In this document: piece after piece, positions 18,961 through 28,698 of the stretch | Position numbering within the stretch: position 1 is the first letter of the stretch | Layout: each line of letters starts with the position of its first letter | Source: Paracoccaceae bacterium | Lineage (GTDB): Bacteria > Pseudomonadota > Alphaproteobacteria > Rhodobacterales > Rhodobacteraceae | Direction: 5' to 3' | DNA length: 64,000 nt | NCBI GenBank assembly: GCA_020446815.1 | Contig: JAGRDY010000008.1 | Coordinates: forward strand, 216,768-280,767 | Made by a program: the position numbers and the translations under genes | The notes under the pieces: model-generated | Databases searched by the model: none | What the model was told of the DNA's origin: nothing | What the model saw: the letters and a program-made list of their open reading frames with translations, nothing else

Positions 18961-19019
18961 ATCGACTCTGGGATCACGCCCCAGGCTTTCGACCACATCC
19001 TGGCGCCAAAGGAGACATC

Positions 19020-20231
19020 ATGGCCAACCTCAAAGCCAAGGACGCCCCCGATCTTGCCCGTTTCGACTGGCAAGACGCCTTTCGCCTCGAAGAACAGCTT
19101 TCCGATGAAGAACGGATGTTGCGCGATGGAGCCCGCGCATATGCCCAGGAAAAGCTGCAACCCCGCGTCATCGCCGCCTACCGCGATGAGAACACCGATC
19201 CGGCGATATTCCGCGAAATGGGCGAAACGGGTCTTTTGGGTGTGACGGTTCCCGAAGAATATGGCGGCCTTGGGTCGTCTTACACCGCCTACGGCCTGAT
19301 CGCGCGGGAGATCGAGCGGGTGGACAGCGGATACCGGTCGATGATGTCGGTGCAATCCTCGCTGGTCATGTACCCGATCCACGCCTATGGCTCGGAAGAA
19401 CAGCGCCGGAAATACCTGCCGAAACTGGCCCGCGGAGAATCGATCGGCTGTTTTGGTCTGACAGAGCCCGACGCCGGGTCGGACCCCGCCGGGATGAAGA
19501 CACGGGCCGTCAGGACCGCCAATGGCTATGTGCTGAACGGTTCCAAGATGTGGATATCCAACGCCCCCATCGCCGATGTCTTCGTGATCTGGGCCAAGTC
19601 CGAAGCCCATGGCGGCAAGATACGGGGCTTCGTGCTCGAAAACGGCATGAAGGGACTTTCCGCCCCGAAAATCGGTGGCAAGCTTTCGCTGCGCGCCTCG
19701 ATCACCGGCGAGATTGTCATGAAGGATGTCGAAGTGGGTGAAGACGCGTTGTTGCCGGACGTCGAGGGGCTGAAAGGACCATTTGGCTGCCTCAACCGGG
19801 CACGCTACGGCATTGCCTGGGGGGTCCTGGGGGCCGCCGAATTCTGTTGGCATGCGGCGCGTCAATATGGGCTTGACCGCAAACAGTTCAACCGGCCGCT
19901 TGCCCAGACCCAGCTCTTCCAGAAGAAACTGGCCGACATGATGACCGAAATCTCGCTTGGCCTTCAGGCCTGCCTGACCGTCGGACGGCTGATGGACGAG
20001 GCCAGGGCGGCGCCCGAGATGATCTCGATTATCAAACGCAACAATTGCGGCAAGGCGCTGGATATTGCCCGGATGGCGCGCGATATGCACGGCGGCAACG
20101 GCATTCAGGAAGATTATCAGATCATGCGCCACTCGGCGAATCTGGAAACCGTGAACACCTATGAGGGCACACATGATGTTCATGCGCTGATCCTCGGGCG
20201 GGCAATCACCGGTTTGCAGGCATTCTTCTGA
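19020..20231 (+). CDS. gcdH: Glutaryl-CoA dehydrogenase
   Basis: This 403-residue acyl-CoA dehydrogenase oxidises and decarboxylates glutaryl-CoA to crotonyl-CoA. Diagnostic features are [20 protein letters not shown] at the N terminus, [20 protein letters not shown] for FAD and substrate binding, [20 protein letters not shown], and the catalytic-glutamate region [20 protein letters not shown]. The start ATG at 19020 has AAGGAGACATC before it. It opens a same-strand run with a fused E1, a FabD-like protein and aminoadipate-semialdehyde dehydrogenase, placing it at the end of a lysine/2-oxoadipate pathway. The divergent LysR gene probably regulates it. An extragenic palindrome separates it from the E1 gene. 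Confidence 0.95.
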   Translation: MANLKAKDAPDLARFDWQDAFRLEEQLSDEERMLRDGARAYAQEKLQPRVIAAYRDENTDPAIFREMGETGLLGVTVPEEYGGLGSSYTAYGLIAREIERVDSGYRSMMSVQSSLVMYPIHAYGSEEQRRKYLPKLARGESIGCFGLTEPDAGSDPAGMKTRAVRTANGYVLNGSKMWISNAPIADVFVIWAKSEAHGGKIRGFVLENGMKGLSAPKIGGKLSLRASITGEIVMKDVEVGEDALLPDVEGLKGPFGCLNRARYGIAWGVLGAAEFCWHAARQYGLDRKQFNRPLAQTQLFQKKLADMMTEISLGLQACLTVGRLMDEARAAPEMISIIKRNNCGKALDIARMARDMHGGNGIQEDYQIMRHSANLETVNTYEGTHDVHALILGRAITGLQAFF

Positions 20232-20232
20232 T

Positions 20233-20316
20233 TTCTTCTGTTCGAAAATACCTCCGCCGGAGGCTCCCGTCCCAACCTCCCGAAGCCTCCGGCGGGAGTA
20301 TTTGGGCAAAGAAGAA
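20233..20316. repeat. Extragenic inverted repeat of Rhodobacterales type
   Basis: Two arms of about 33 bases (20233-20265 and 20284-20316) are complementary apart from a few mismatches. Their core is AATACCTCCGCCGGAGGCT on the left and AGCCTCCGGCGGGAGTATT on the right, with TTCTTCTG and CAAAGAAGAA outside. It lies between gcdH and the E1 gene. It would fold into a long hairpin and could act as a partial terminator. From memory, very similar CCTCCGGCGGGAGTATTT palindromes occur between genes in many Rhodobacteraceae. Confidence 0.75.
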
Positions 20317-20336
20317 ACTGGTTTTGGAAAGGCACG

Positions 20337-22526
20337 ATGGACCGCGCTGACATTGTTCACGAGAATTTCCTGCGGCGGGTTGCCAGCGGCGATCTGCCTG
20401 CCGGCGCCGATCCGTCCGGGACGCTCGGGCCCGCCGAGGCAGTGGCGATCTATCGGGCCGCGTGCCTGTCGCGCGCACTTGACCGGCAGAGCCGCGCCAT
20501 GCAGCGGGCCGGGCAGGGGTTTTACACGATCGGCTCGTCCGGGCACGAAGGGATGGCGGCGGTTGCGGCGGCATTACGTCCGACTGATATGGCATTCCTG
20601 CATTACCGCGATGCGGCGTTTCAGATTGCACGGTCGGGGCAGGTAGCGGGCCAGAGCGCCGCCTGGGACATGCTTTTGAGCTTTGCCGCTTCTTGCGAAG
20701 ACCCCATTTCCGGGGGACGGCACAAGGTGTTGGGATCACGGGCGTTGATGATACCGCCCCAGACCTCGACCATCGCCAGCCATTTGCCCAAGGCGGTGGG
20801 GGCCGCCTATGCGATCGGCGCCGCCCGCCGCCATGTGCCGGAGCACCGTATCCTGGCTGATGACGCCATTGTCTGCTGTTCCTTTGGCGATGCCTCGGCC
20901 AACCATTCAACGGCGCAGGGCGCGTTCAATACCGCAGGCTGGACCTCTTACCAGTCGATCCCGCTGCCGCTGCTTTTCATCTGCGAGGATAACGGGATCG
21001 GCATTTCGACAAAGACACCAGCCGGCTGGGTCGCTGCCGGGTTCGAGAGCCGGCCGGGGCTCAGGTATTTTGCCTGTAACGGGCTCGATATATATGAGAC
21101 GTTTCGGATCGCCAAAGATGCCGAGCACTATGTCCGGCATCGCAGAAAGCCGGCATTTCTGCATATCGCCACAATCCGCCTGTATGGTCATGCGGGGGCA
21201 GACTTGCCGACCGCATATCTTCCTCGCGGTGAAATCGAGGCCGAAGAGGCGGACGACCCGCTGCTGCACTGCGTTCGGTTGCTGGATCGGGCCGGGGCGC
21301 TTTCCCGTTCAGAGGCTTTGGCGATTTACGAGCAGACCAATGCCCGTGTGCAGCGTGTCGCCGCCGAGGCCGTCAAACGGCCTCGGTTGAAGAGCGCCAA
21401 AGAGGTGATGGCAAGCCTCATTCCGCCGGCGCGAAAGTGCCGCCCGACCAACGGTCCCTCGGACGAGGCGCGAAGCGATGTCTTTGGCGGTGACATCAAG
21501 GCGATGGAAGAGCCGCAGATCATGTCACGGCACATCAACTGGGCGCTGACCGACCTGATGCTGGAACATGGCGAAATTTCCCTGATGGGAGAAGATGTCG
21601 GCCGCAAGGGCGGCGTCTATGGTGTCACACAAAAATTATACCAGCGTTTCGGCCCTGACCGGGTGATCGACACGTTGCTAGACGAGCAATCCATCCTCGG
21701 GCTGGCCATCGGCATGGCACAAAACGGCTTCGTGCCGATCCCGGAGATCCAGTTTCTTGCCTATCTGCACAATGCCGAGGATCAATTGCGCGGCGAGGCC
21801 GCGACGCTACCATTTTTCTCGAACGGGCAATTCACCAATCCGATGGTGCTCAGGATTGCGGGACTCGGCTATCAAAAGGGTTTTGGCGGGCATTTCCACA
21901 ACGACAATTCCGTGGCGGTGATCCGCGACATTCCGGGTGTGATCCTCGCCTGCCCGTCGAACGGGGCGGATGCGGCGCGGATGTTGCGCGAATGTGTGCG
22001 CCTGGCACGCGAGGAACAACGTGTGGTGGTGTTTCTGGAACCCATTGCCCTATATTCGATGCGCGATCTTCATTCCGACAAGGATGGTGGTTGGATGCAG
22101 CTCTATCCGTCCCGAAACGAGGTGATTCCGTTGGGTCAGGTCGGCATTCACGGGAAAGGCCGTGATCTGGCGATTGTGAGTTATGGCAACGGTTTCTATT
22201 TGTCACGTCAGGCGGAAAAACGACTGGCGGCGACGGGTGTCGAAACACGGGTGATCGACCTGCGCTGGCTGTCGCCCCTGCCGGAAGAGGCGTTGTTGAG
22301 TGCCGTCAAAGGGTGCAGGCGCATACTCGTCGTCGATGAGTGCCGCAGAACCGGCGGACCGGCCGAAGGGTTGATGGCACTGTTGGGTGAGCAGACCGAT
22401 ATTCCCCACGCGCGCGTCACATCGCAGGATTCGTTCATCGCCACCGGCCCGGCCTATGCCGCAACGATGCCTTCGGCGGAGTCCATCTTTGATGCGGCAA
22501 TGACGCTGGCCGGAGACAAGCGATGA
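20337..22526 (+). CDS. Fused alpha-beta 2-oxo acid dehydrogenase E1 (branched-chain/2-oxoadipate type)
   Basis: This 729-residue protein joins both subunits of a heterotetrameric thiamine-diphosphate E1. The alpha part (about 1-370) has the ThDP motif FGDASAN (184-189) and a conserved GSSGHEGMAA. The beta part (about 390-729) has LMGEDVGRKGGVYGVTQKL, DEQSILGLAIGMAQNGFVPI and VIDLRWLSPLP. Related enzymes decarboxylate branched-chain 2-oxo acids onto the lipoyl arm of E2. Placed between glutaryl-CoA dehydrogenase and aminoadipate-semialdehyde dehydrogenase, it is a good candidate for the 2-oxoadipate to glutaryl step, but no E2 or E3 gene is present here. It overlaps the next gene by four bases (ATGA). 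Confidence 0.88.
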   Translation: MDRADIVHENFLRRVASGDLPAGADPSGTLGPAEAVAIYRAACLSRALDRQSRAMQRAGQGFYTIGSSGHEGMAAVAAALRPTDMAFLHYRDAAFQIARSGQVAGQSAAWDMLLSFAASCEDPISGGRHKVLGSRALMIPPQTSTIASHLPKAVGAAYAIGAARRHVPEHRILADDAIVCCSFGDASANHSTAQGAFNTAGWTSYQSIPLPLLFICEDNGIGISTKTPAGWVAAGFESRPGLRYFACNGLDIYETFRIAKDAEHYVRHRRKPAFLHIATIRLYGHAGADLPTAYLPRGEIEAEEADDPLLHCVRLLDRAGALSRSEALAIYEQTNARVQRVAAEAVKRPRLKSAKEVMASLIPPARKCRPTNGPSDEARSDVFGGDIKAMEEPQIMSRHINWALTDLMLEHGEISLMGEDVGRKGGVYGVTQKLYQRFGPDRVIDTLLDEQSILGLAIGMAQNGFVPIPEIQFLAYLHNAEDQLRGEAATLPFFSNGQFTNPMVLRIAGLGYQKGFGGHFHNDNSVAVIRDIPGVILACPSNGADAARMLRECVRLAREEQRVVVFLEPIALYSMRDLHSDKDGGWMQLYPSRNEVIPLGQVGIHGKGRDLAIVSYGNGFYLSRQAEKRLAATGVETRVIDLRWLSPLPEEALLSAVKGCRRILVVDECRRTGGPAEGLMALLGEQTDIPHARVTSQDSFIATGPAYAATMPSAESIFDAAMTLAGDKR

Positions 22527-23560
22527 AAACCGCCGTCGTCATCTGCCCCGGAAGAGGCACTTATGGTAAGGCCGAACTAGGCTACCTGAAGCGCCATTTC
22601 AGCGACCGCGCCCAGCTTGCCGGGTTCGATGCCGCCCGTGCCGCACTGGGGCAGGAAACACTGAGCGAGCTGGACAGCGCGCCGTCCTACGCGTCTGGCA
22701 GGCACACGCGGGGGGACAATGCCTCGGGCCTCATCTATGCCGCGACGCTTGGCGATTTCAGGGCCATTGACGATAACAGCGTTGAAATCGTCGCCGTGAC
22801 CGGAAATTCGATGGGCTGGTATTCGGCGCTTGCCGTCGCCGGGGCATTGACTGGTGAGGCTGGCTTCGAACTGGTCAATACAATGGGCACGCTGATGCAC
22901 GAGGCGTCGATCGGCGGCCAGATCATCTATCCGTTCATGGATGAGGACTGGCGGCCCAATCCAGCAAGGAAAGCGGAGCTGCTGGCGCTGGCCGATGAGA
23001 TTTCCGGGCGGGCCGATCATGTACTGACGCTTTCCATCGACCTTGGCGGGATGCTGGTCCTTGCGGGGAACGATGCGGGGCTTGCGGCTTTCGAAAGCGC
23101 AGTTGCGCGGGTGCAGGGCCGCTTTCCGATGCGGCTGACCAATCATGGGGCCTTTCATTCGCGCCTTCAGGCGCCGGTTGCCGAAAGAGGCCGTGCCCGG
23201 CTGTTCCCCGACATTTTCGGCCAGCCCAGATTGCCGGCGATCGACGGGCGCGGGGCGATCTGGTGGCCGGGGGCGACAGATAGCCATGCGCTTTGGGATT
23301 ATACATTGGGCCATCAGGTAACCGAAACCTATGATTTCACCCATGCGATCCGTATCGCCGCCCGCGAATTCGCCCCCGATCTTTTCATCATCACCGGACC
23401 CGGCACCACCCTGGGCGGGGCCGTGGCCCAATCGCTGATCCTGGCGAATTGGCGGGGCATGGCATCCAAGAACGATTTTCAGACATTGCAACAGACAACG
23501 CCTCTGCTGGTCTCCATGGGCATGGATGGCCAGCGCCGCACCGTCACCAAGGGAGACTGA
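22523..23560 (+). CDS. FabD-like acyltransferase lacking the malonate-binding arginine
   Basis: This 345-residue protein has the malonyl-CoA:ACP transacylase fold: VICPGRGTYGK near the start, nucleophile Ser96 in GNSMGWY, His212 in GAFHSRLQ, and a GPGTTLGGA end. E. coli FabD has LVEMRGKFMQEAV, where the Arg salt-bridges the malonyl carboxylate; here the same stretch reads LVNTMGTLMHEAS, giving Met121 at that site. It is also somewhat longer than FabD. It is translationally coupled to the E1 gene before it and sits one base from the aldehyde dehydrogenase gene after it, so it probably works on an acyl group of the lysine pathway rather than in fatty-acid synthesis. The true substrate is unknown. 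Confidence 0.8.
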   Translation: MKTAVVICPGRGTYGKAELGYLKRHFSDRAQLAGFDAARAALGQETLSELDSAPSYASGRHTRGDNASGLIYAATLGDFRAIDDNSVEIVAVTGNSMGWYSALAVAGALTGEAGFELVNTMGTLMHEASIGGQIIYPFMDEDWRPNPARKAELLALADEISGRADHVLTLSIDLGGMLVLAGNDAGLAAFESAVARVQGRFPMRLTNHGAFHSRLQAPVAERGRARLFPDIFGQPRLPAIDGRGAIWWPGATDSHALWDYTLGHQVTETYDFTHAIRIAAREFAPDLFIITGPGTTLGGAVAQSLILANWRGMASKNDFQTLQQTTPLLVSMGMDGQRRTVTKGD

Positions 23561-23561
23561 C

Positions 23562-25061
<1,500 letters not shown>

Positions 25062-25078
25062 GGTATTATGCGATGCAA

Positions 25079-25097
25079 TCCCGGACCTGATCCGGGA
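25079..25097 (+). repeat. Small hairpin preceding the terminator
   Basis: TCCCGGA and TCCGGGA form a perfect 7-bp stem around CCTGA, 18 bases after the dehydrogenase stop. With the larger hairpin just beyond, it may form a double terminator structure. Confidence 0.5.
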
Positions 25098-25112
25098 CCT
25101 CTGCCAGACCGA

Positions 25113-25144
25113 AGAGGCCCCGGATAAAATTCGGGGCCTTTTTT
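25113..25144 (+). terminator. Rho-independent terminator of the gcdH-to-AASADH operon
   Basis: AGGCCCCG and CGGGGCCT form a perfect 8-bp stem with a nine-base AT-rich loop, followed by six T residues. It lies 52 bases after the aldehyde dehydrogenase stop. It marks the end of the plus-strand operon before the opposite-strand unknown gene. Confidence 0.9.
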
Positions 25145-25233
25145 CAGGCCTGAGCATCGGCTCAGTGAAACCCTCATGGTCCATGGCCAATTTCACCATG
25201 AAGCGTTGAGCGCGGATTTGGTTTACCGATTTG

Positions 25234-25860
25234 CTATTGGTTTGCTGTCGATAGACCGATTGCATTGGCCGCTGCCTTGAGCCGCCGATAGAACTCAGTC
25301 AAACTGTCGACAACCTCGGGGCGGTTAACCACTGAACACATCAACGTAAAGTCTTTGTCCAAAAGTACGGAGCGCGTTTGCCATGCCTTGATGGCCAGGT
25401 ACATCTCTGGCCGGTGTCCACCTCTGGGCGCTTCTTCGAGGTAAAAGTTTTCGATGGATCTTTCGTCGGCCAGTTCGAGAACCTTGGGTATCGCATGCCG
25501 CTTCACGAATGCAGCCAGCCGCTCCAGACCTGATTTTGGACCAATCGCCGGATGGAAACTTAGTTGAGGTTCGCCAACGTTGCCAAGGGACCACATGCGC
25601 GAACGCGTAGGTATCCTCGTGGCGCTGTACTCTTGACCGGTTCCAGCGCAGTAGATGCGTTGGACTGGCTGCCAGTAAATCTGCGGATACGTGTCGATCC
25701 AAACATTTCCATCCGCGAACTCACGATGCTGCAATGCGATCGCCCCGAGCATCTGATCGTTCAAACGACATGCAACCAAACCGCGACGCACACGTCGCCC
25801 GCCCATCTCAGCGAGGCGGTTCGTGCAAAAGTCAAGAATTTGTCGCGTATGGGGCTTCAA
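25234..25860 (-). CDS. Unrecognised protein inserted between the lysine-pathway genes
   Basis: I do not recognise this 208-residue protein. It has no signal peptide or membrane helix and looks soluble, with mixed alpha/beta character (RLNDQMLGAIALQHREF, VWIDTYPQIYWQPVQRIY, FYLEEAPRGGHRPEMYLAI). The start is best placed at a TTG (25860): AGGAG lies seven bases upstream, while the ATG-like start 114 bases further out has no such site and would add an odd tail. Its composition is more AT-rich than its neighbours and its strand is opposite, lying between aminoadipate-semialdehyde dehydrogenase and saccharopine dehydrogenase. This suggests insertion by transfer. No transposase or repeat marks the edges. 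Confidence 0.65.
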   Translation of the reverse strand: MKPHTRQILDFCTNRLAEMGGRRVRRGLVACRLNDQMLGAIALQHREFADGNVWIDTYPQIYWQPVQRIYCAGTGQEYSATRIPTRSRMWSLGNVGEPQLSFHPAIGPKSGLERLAAFVKRHAIPKVLELADERSIENFYLEEAPRGGHRPEMYLAIKAWQTRSVLLDKDFTLMCSVVNRPEVVDSLTEFYRRLKAAANAIGLSTANQ

Positions 25861-26113
25861 GTGCCAACTCCTAAAATCTCGCAAAGTAATATTGGTGTTT
25901 GTGGATGGCCACAACGGGCCTGGCAAGGACGTTGAAACGCTAGTTGGCTCCCGCCCTCGATCCTTCCGGCACATTGACCGACCACTCTGGCACTTTTTTG
26001 CGTTCTTTCGTCAAAACCGTCGGAATAACGGCAGAAATCGCCAGCCGTTCGGGCGATTGTGGCGGCGTACCGGCGCATCGCCGGAGGCGTCAAGGAAGCA
26101 AAGGAAGCGCGTC

Positions 26114-27196
26114 ATGTCGTTCAACAAGGTTGCCGTTCTCGGCCTCGGAAAGGTGGGCCATCTGGCCGCAGAATTGCTCGCCGAGGCAGGCTTTGCCGTC
26201 ACCGGCGTCGATGCGCGCGAGATTTCGGGCTGTCCGTTCCCGACAAAGGCGGCCGACCTGACAGACAAGGATGCGCTGGCCGCGATCCTCAAGGGTCAGG
26301 AGGCGGTTCTGTCCTGTCTTCCCTATCATCTCAATATCGGCGTCTCCACCGTTGCCCACGGCCTTGGTCTTCACTATTTCGACCTGACCGAAGACGTGCC
26401 GACGACGAAACACATCCGCGATCTGGCCAAGACCGCGAAGGGAATCATGGCGCCACAATGCGGGCTCGCGCCGGGTTTCGTCGGAATCGTCGGCGCGCAT
26501 CTGGCGGATCAGTTCGAGCGTGTCCGCTCGATCCGGCTCCGCGTCGGCGCGCTGCCGCAGAACCCCACGGGGCTTCTCGGCTACGCTTTCAACTGGTCGC
26601 CCGAGGGCGTGGTCAACGAATATCTCAACGACTGTGAGGTGATCGAGGAGGGTGTGCTGAAATCGGTCTCGGCGATGGAATGGCTTGAGACGATCTATAT
26701 CGACGGCATGAAGCTCGAAGCCTTTACCACGTCGGGCGGTCTGGGCACGATGTGCGAAACCTATGCCGACCGGATCGAAAACCTCGATTACAAGACCATG
26801 CGCTATCCCGGCCATGTGGAGCTGATGAATTTCTTCTTCCACGAATTGCTGATGCGCGAGAACCGCACCGAGGCAGGGCGTATCCTGACCAATGCCAAGC
26901 CGCCGGTGGATGAGGATGTGGTCTATGTCCATGTTGCCGCCGAAGGCTATGCCGATGGACAATTGAAGCGGCGCGAATTCGTGCGCTCCTATTATCCGCT
27001 GGAAATCGGCGGCAAACGGCGTACGGCAATTGCCTGGACCACCTCTGCCTCGGTCGTGGCGGTGATCGAGATGGCGCGTGATGGCAAACTGCCCGCCAAG
27101 GGTTTCCTGAAACAGGAAGAAATCCCGCTCATGTCCTATCTCGAAACGCGCACCGGCAATTATTACAACATCGGCCACAAAGGCCGTCACGGCTAA
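26114..27196 (+). CDS. Saccharopine dehydrogenase (glutamate-forming)
   Basis: This 360-residue protein has an N-terminal Rossmann motif (VAVLGLGKVGHLAAELLAEA) followed by the saccharopine dehydrogenase C-terminal domain (CGLAPGFVGIVGAHLADQFE, GALPQNPTGLLGYAFNWSPE, MRYPGHVELMNFFFHELLM). It would oxidise saccharopine to glutamate and 2-aminoadipate 6-semialdehyde, the substrate of the dehydrogenase gene upstream. AAGGAAG precedes the ATG at 26114. Its partner lysine-ketoglutarate reductase is not found in the window. Its TAA stop overlaps the TAG stop of the convergent pbfA gene. Confidence 0.9.
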   Translation: MSFNKVAVLGLGKVGHLAAELLAEAGFAVTGVDAREISGCPFPTKAADLTDKDALAAILKGQEAVLSCLPYHLNIGVSTVAHGLGLHYFDLTEDVPTTKHIRDLAKTAKGIMAPQCGLAPGFVGIVGAHLADQFERVRSIRLRVGALPQNPTGLLGYAFNWSPEGVVNEYLNDCEVIEEGVLKSVSAMEWLETIYIDGMKLEAFTTSGGLGTMCETYADRIENLDYKTMRYPGHVELMNFFFHELLMRENRTEAGRILTNAKPPVDEDVVYVHVAAEGYADGQLKRREFVRSYYPLEIGGKRRTAIAWTTSASVVAVIEMARDGKLPAKGFLKQEEIPLMSYLETRTGNYYNIGHKGRHG

Positions 27197-28557
27197 GGCG
27201 TTTCGGCAAGAATGGCCGTTTCAACAATGGTCAGCGCGCGGTCGAGATCCGCTTTGGCAATGGTCAATGGCGGCGACAGGGTCAGTACCGACCCGGCGCT
27301 GATCTTGAAGCTCAGCCCGGCCTCGAGGCAGCGATAGTAGATCCGTTCGGCCCGGTCGCGCGACGGGATACGGCCGGCTTTGTCTTCAACGATCTCGACC
27401 CCGAACATCAGGCCGCGCCCGCGAATATCGCCGACAAAGGGGCTTTGGGCTGCAAGCGACGCCAGACGGTCGAGCGCATGGGCTCCCAGTTCGGCGGAAC
27501 GCTCGACCAGCCCTTCGTCGCGGATGATCGCGATGGTGGTGAGCGCGGCGCGCGCCGTCACGGGGTTTTTCTCATGCGTATAATGGCCGATGGCGAAATC
27601 GCCGCAAACGTCGAGATCACGGCGCGCGACCACTGCCGCGATGGGCAGAATGCCACCGCCCAACGCCTTGCCCATGGTGACGATATCGGGGACCACTCCG
27701 TCATGTTCGAAGGCATACATGCGCCCCGTCTTGCCAAGGCCGGTAGGGATTTCATCGAGGATCAGCAACGTACCGCGGCGGTCACAGGCGTCGCGCACCG
27801 CTTTCCAGAACCCTGGCGGCGGAACAACCGGCACCGCGCGCATCGGTTCGGCAATCAAGGCGGCGACGTCACCTTCGCGTTCGAGCACATAATCGACCAT
27901 CTTCGCACAGGCGAGCGCGCAATGCTCTGGCCCTGAATGGCCATAAGCGCAGTGGTAGCAGTTGAAAGGGGCGACATGTTCGGCACCGGGCAGCAACGGC
28001 CCGGCAACATGGCTGCGAAACGTCGCCTCGCCGCCGACGCTGGCGGCGCCGAAACCCGCACCGTGAAAGGCATCCCAGAAGCTGAGCGTCTTGAACCGCC
28101 CGGTAGCGGCACGTGCGATCTTGAGCGCGACTTCATTGGCATCCGAACCGCCGGTGGTGAAGAGAACCTTGCCCAGATCACCCGGCGCGATTTCAGCCAG
28201 GGTTTCGGCGAGTTCCACGGCTATTTCATTGGTGAAGCGGCGCGGTGCAAAGCTCAGATCATCGAGCTGCGCCTTGATCGCCGCGATCAGCCTTGGATGG
28301 CCGTAACCGATGTGGTGAACGGAATTGCCGTGGAAATCCATGTAGCGGCGCCCGGCGGTATCCTCGATCCAGATGCCTTCGGCCCTGACGATGGTCGATA
28401 CGCAGGGCGACGACAGGCTTTGATGCAGAAAAACGTCACTATCCCGGCTCAAAAGGCGTTGGGTGGCGGCATCGGAATGCCGCGCTGCCCAATCGCGCCG
28501 GGCCGCCGACCTGTTGGATTCACCTTCGGTATGGGTGATCACGGCCTTGCCTTTCAT
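27193..28557 (-). CDS. pbfA: Class III PLP enzyme, probable (R)-1-hydroxy-2-aminoethylphosphonate ammonia-lyase
   Basis: This 454-residue protein has the class III aminotransferase fold: YMDFHGNSVHHIGYGHPRL, LFTTGGSDANEVALKIAR, LLILDEIPTGLGKTGRMYAF and the PLP lysine in TMGKALGGGILPI. Enzymes of this type beside phnW, phnY and phnA have been identified as PbfA, which eliminates ammonia from (R)-1-hydroxy-2-aminoethylphosphonate to give phosphonoacetaldehyde. Here it is the last gene after phnW-phnA-phnY, so I infer the same role; another aminotransferase activity is possible. The start is uncertain: ATG 28557 is used, but GTG codons at 28590 and 28542 are open and no strong ribosome site settles it. 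Confidence 0.75.
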   Translation of the reverse strand: MKGKAVITHTEGESNRSAARRDWAARHSDAATQRLLSRDSDVFLHQSLSSPCVSTIVRAEGIWIEDTAGRRYMDFHGNSVHHIGYGHPRLIAAIKAQLDDLSFAPRRFTNEIAVELAETLAEIAPGDLGKVLFTTGGSDANEVALKIARAATGRFKTLSFWDAFHGAGFGAASVGGEATFRSHVAGPLLPGAEHVAPFNCYHCAYGHSGPEHCALACAKMVDYVLEREGDVAALIAEPMRAVPVVPPPGFWKAVRDACDRRGTLLILDEIPTGLGKTGRMYAFEHDGVVPDIVTMGKALGGGILPIAAVVARRDLDVCGDFAIGHYTHEKNPVTARAALTTIAIIRDEGLVERSAELGAHALDRLASLAAQSPFVGDIRGRGLMFGVEIVEDKAGRIPSRDRAERIYYRCLEAGLSFKISAGSVLTLSPPLTIAKADLDRALTIVETAILAETP

Positions 28558-28561
28558 TTGG

Positions 28562-28672
28562 GGCGTTTCGGGAAATACCTGATCGAACACGCATCGTCAA
28601 AAACCCGAGAACGCCGAACGCGTGGCAGTGTGCTGGCTTTTCGGGATTTTGCCGAAACGCCGTTGATCCCGA
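28562..28672. repeat. Inverted repeats between phnY and pbfA
   Basis: GGCGTTTCGG (28562-28571) and CCGAAACGCC (28652-28661) are perfect 10-base complements 80 bases apart. A second pair, TCGGGAT (28641-28647) and ATCCCGA (28666-28672), overlaps it. They fill the 140-base gap between phnY and pbfA and could set the amount of pbfA message. Confidence 0.6.
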
Positions 28673-28698
28673 AACCGCAGCCAGAGGCTTTTGCCGGC

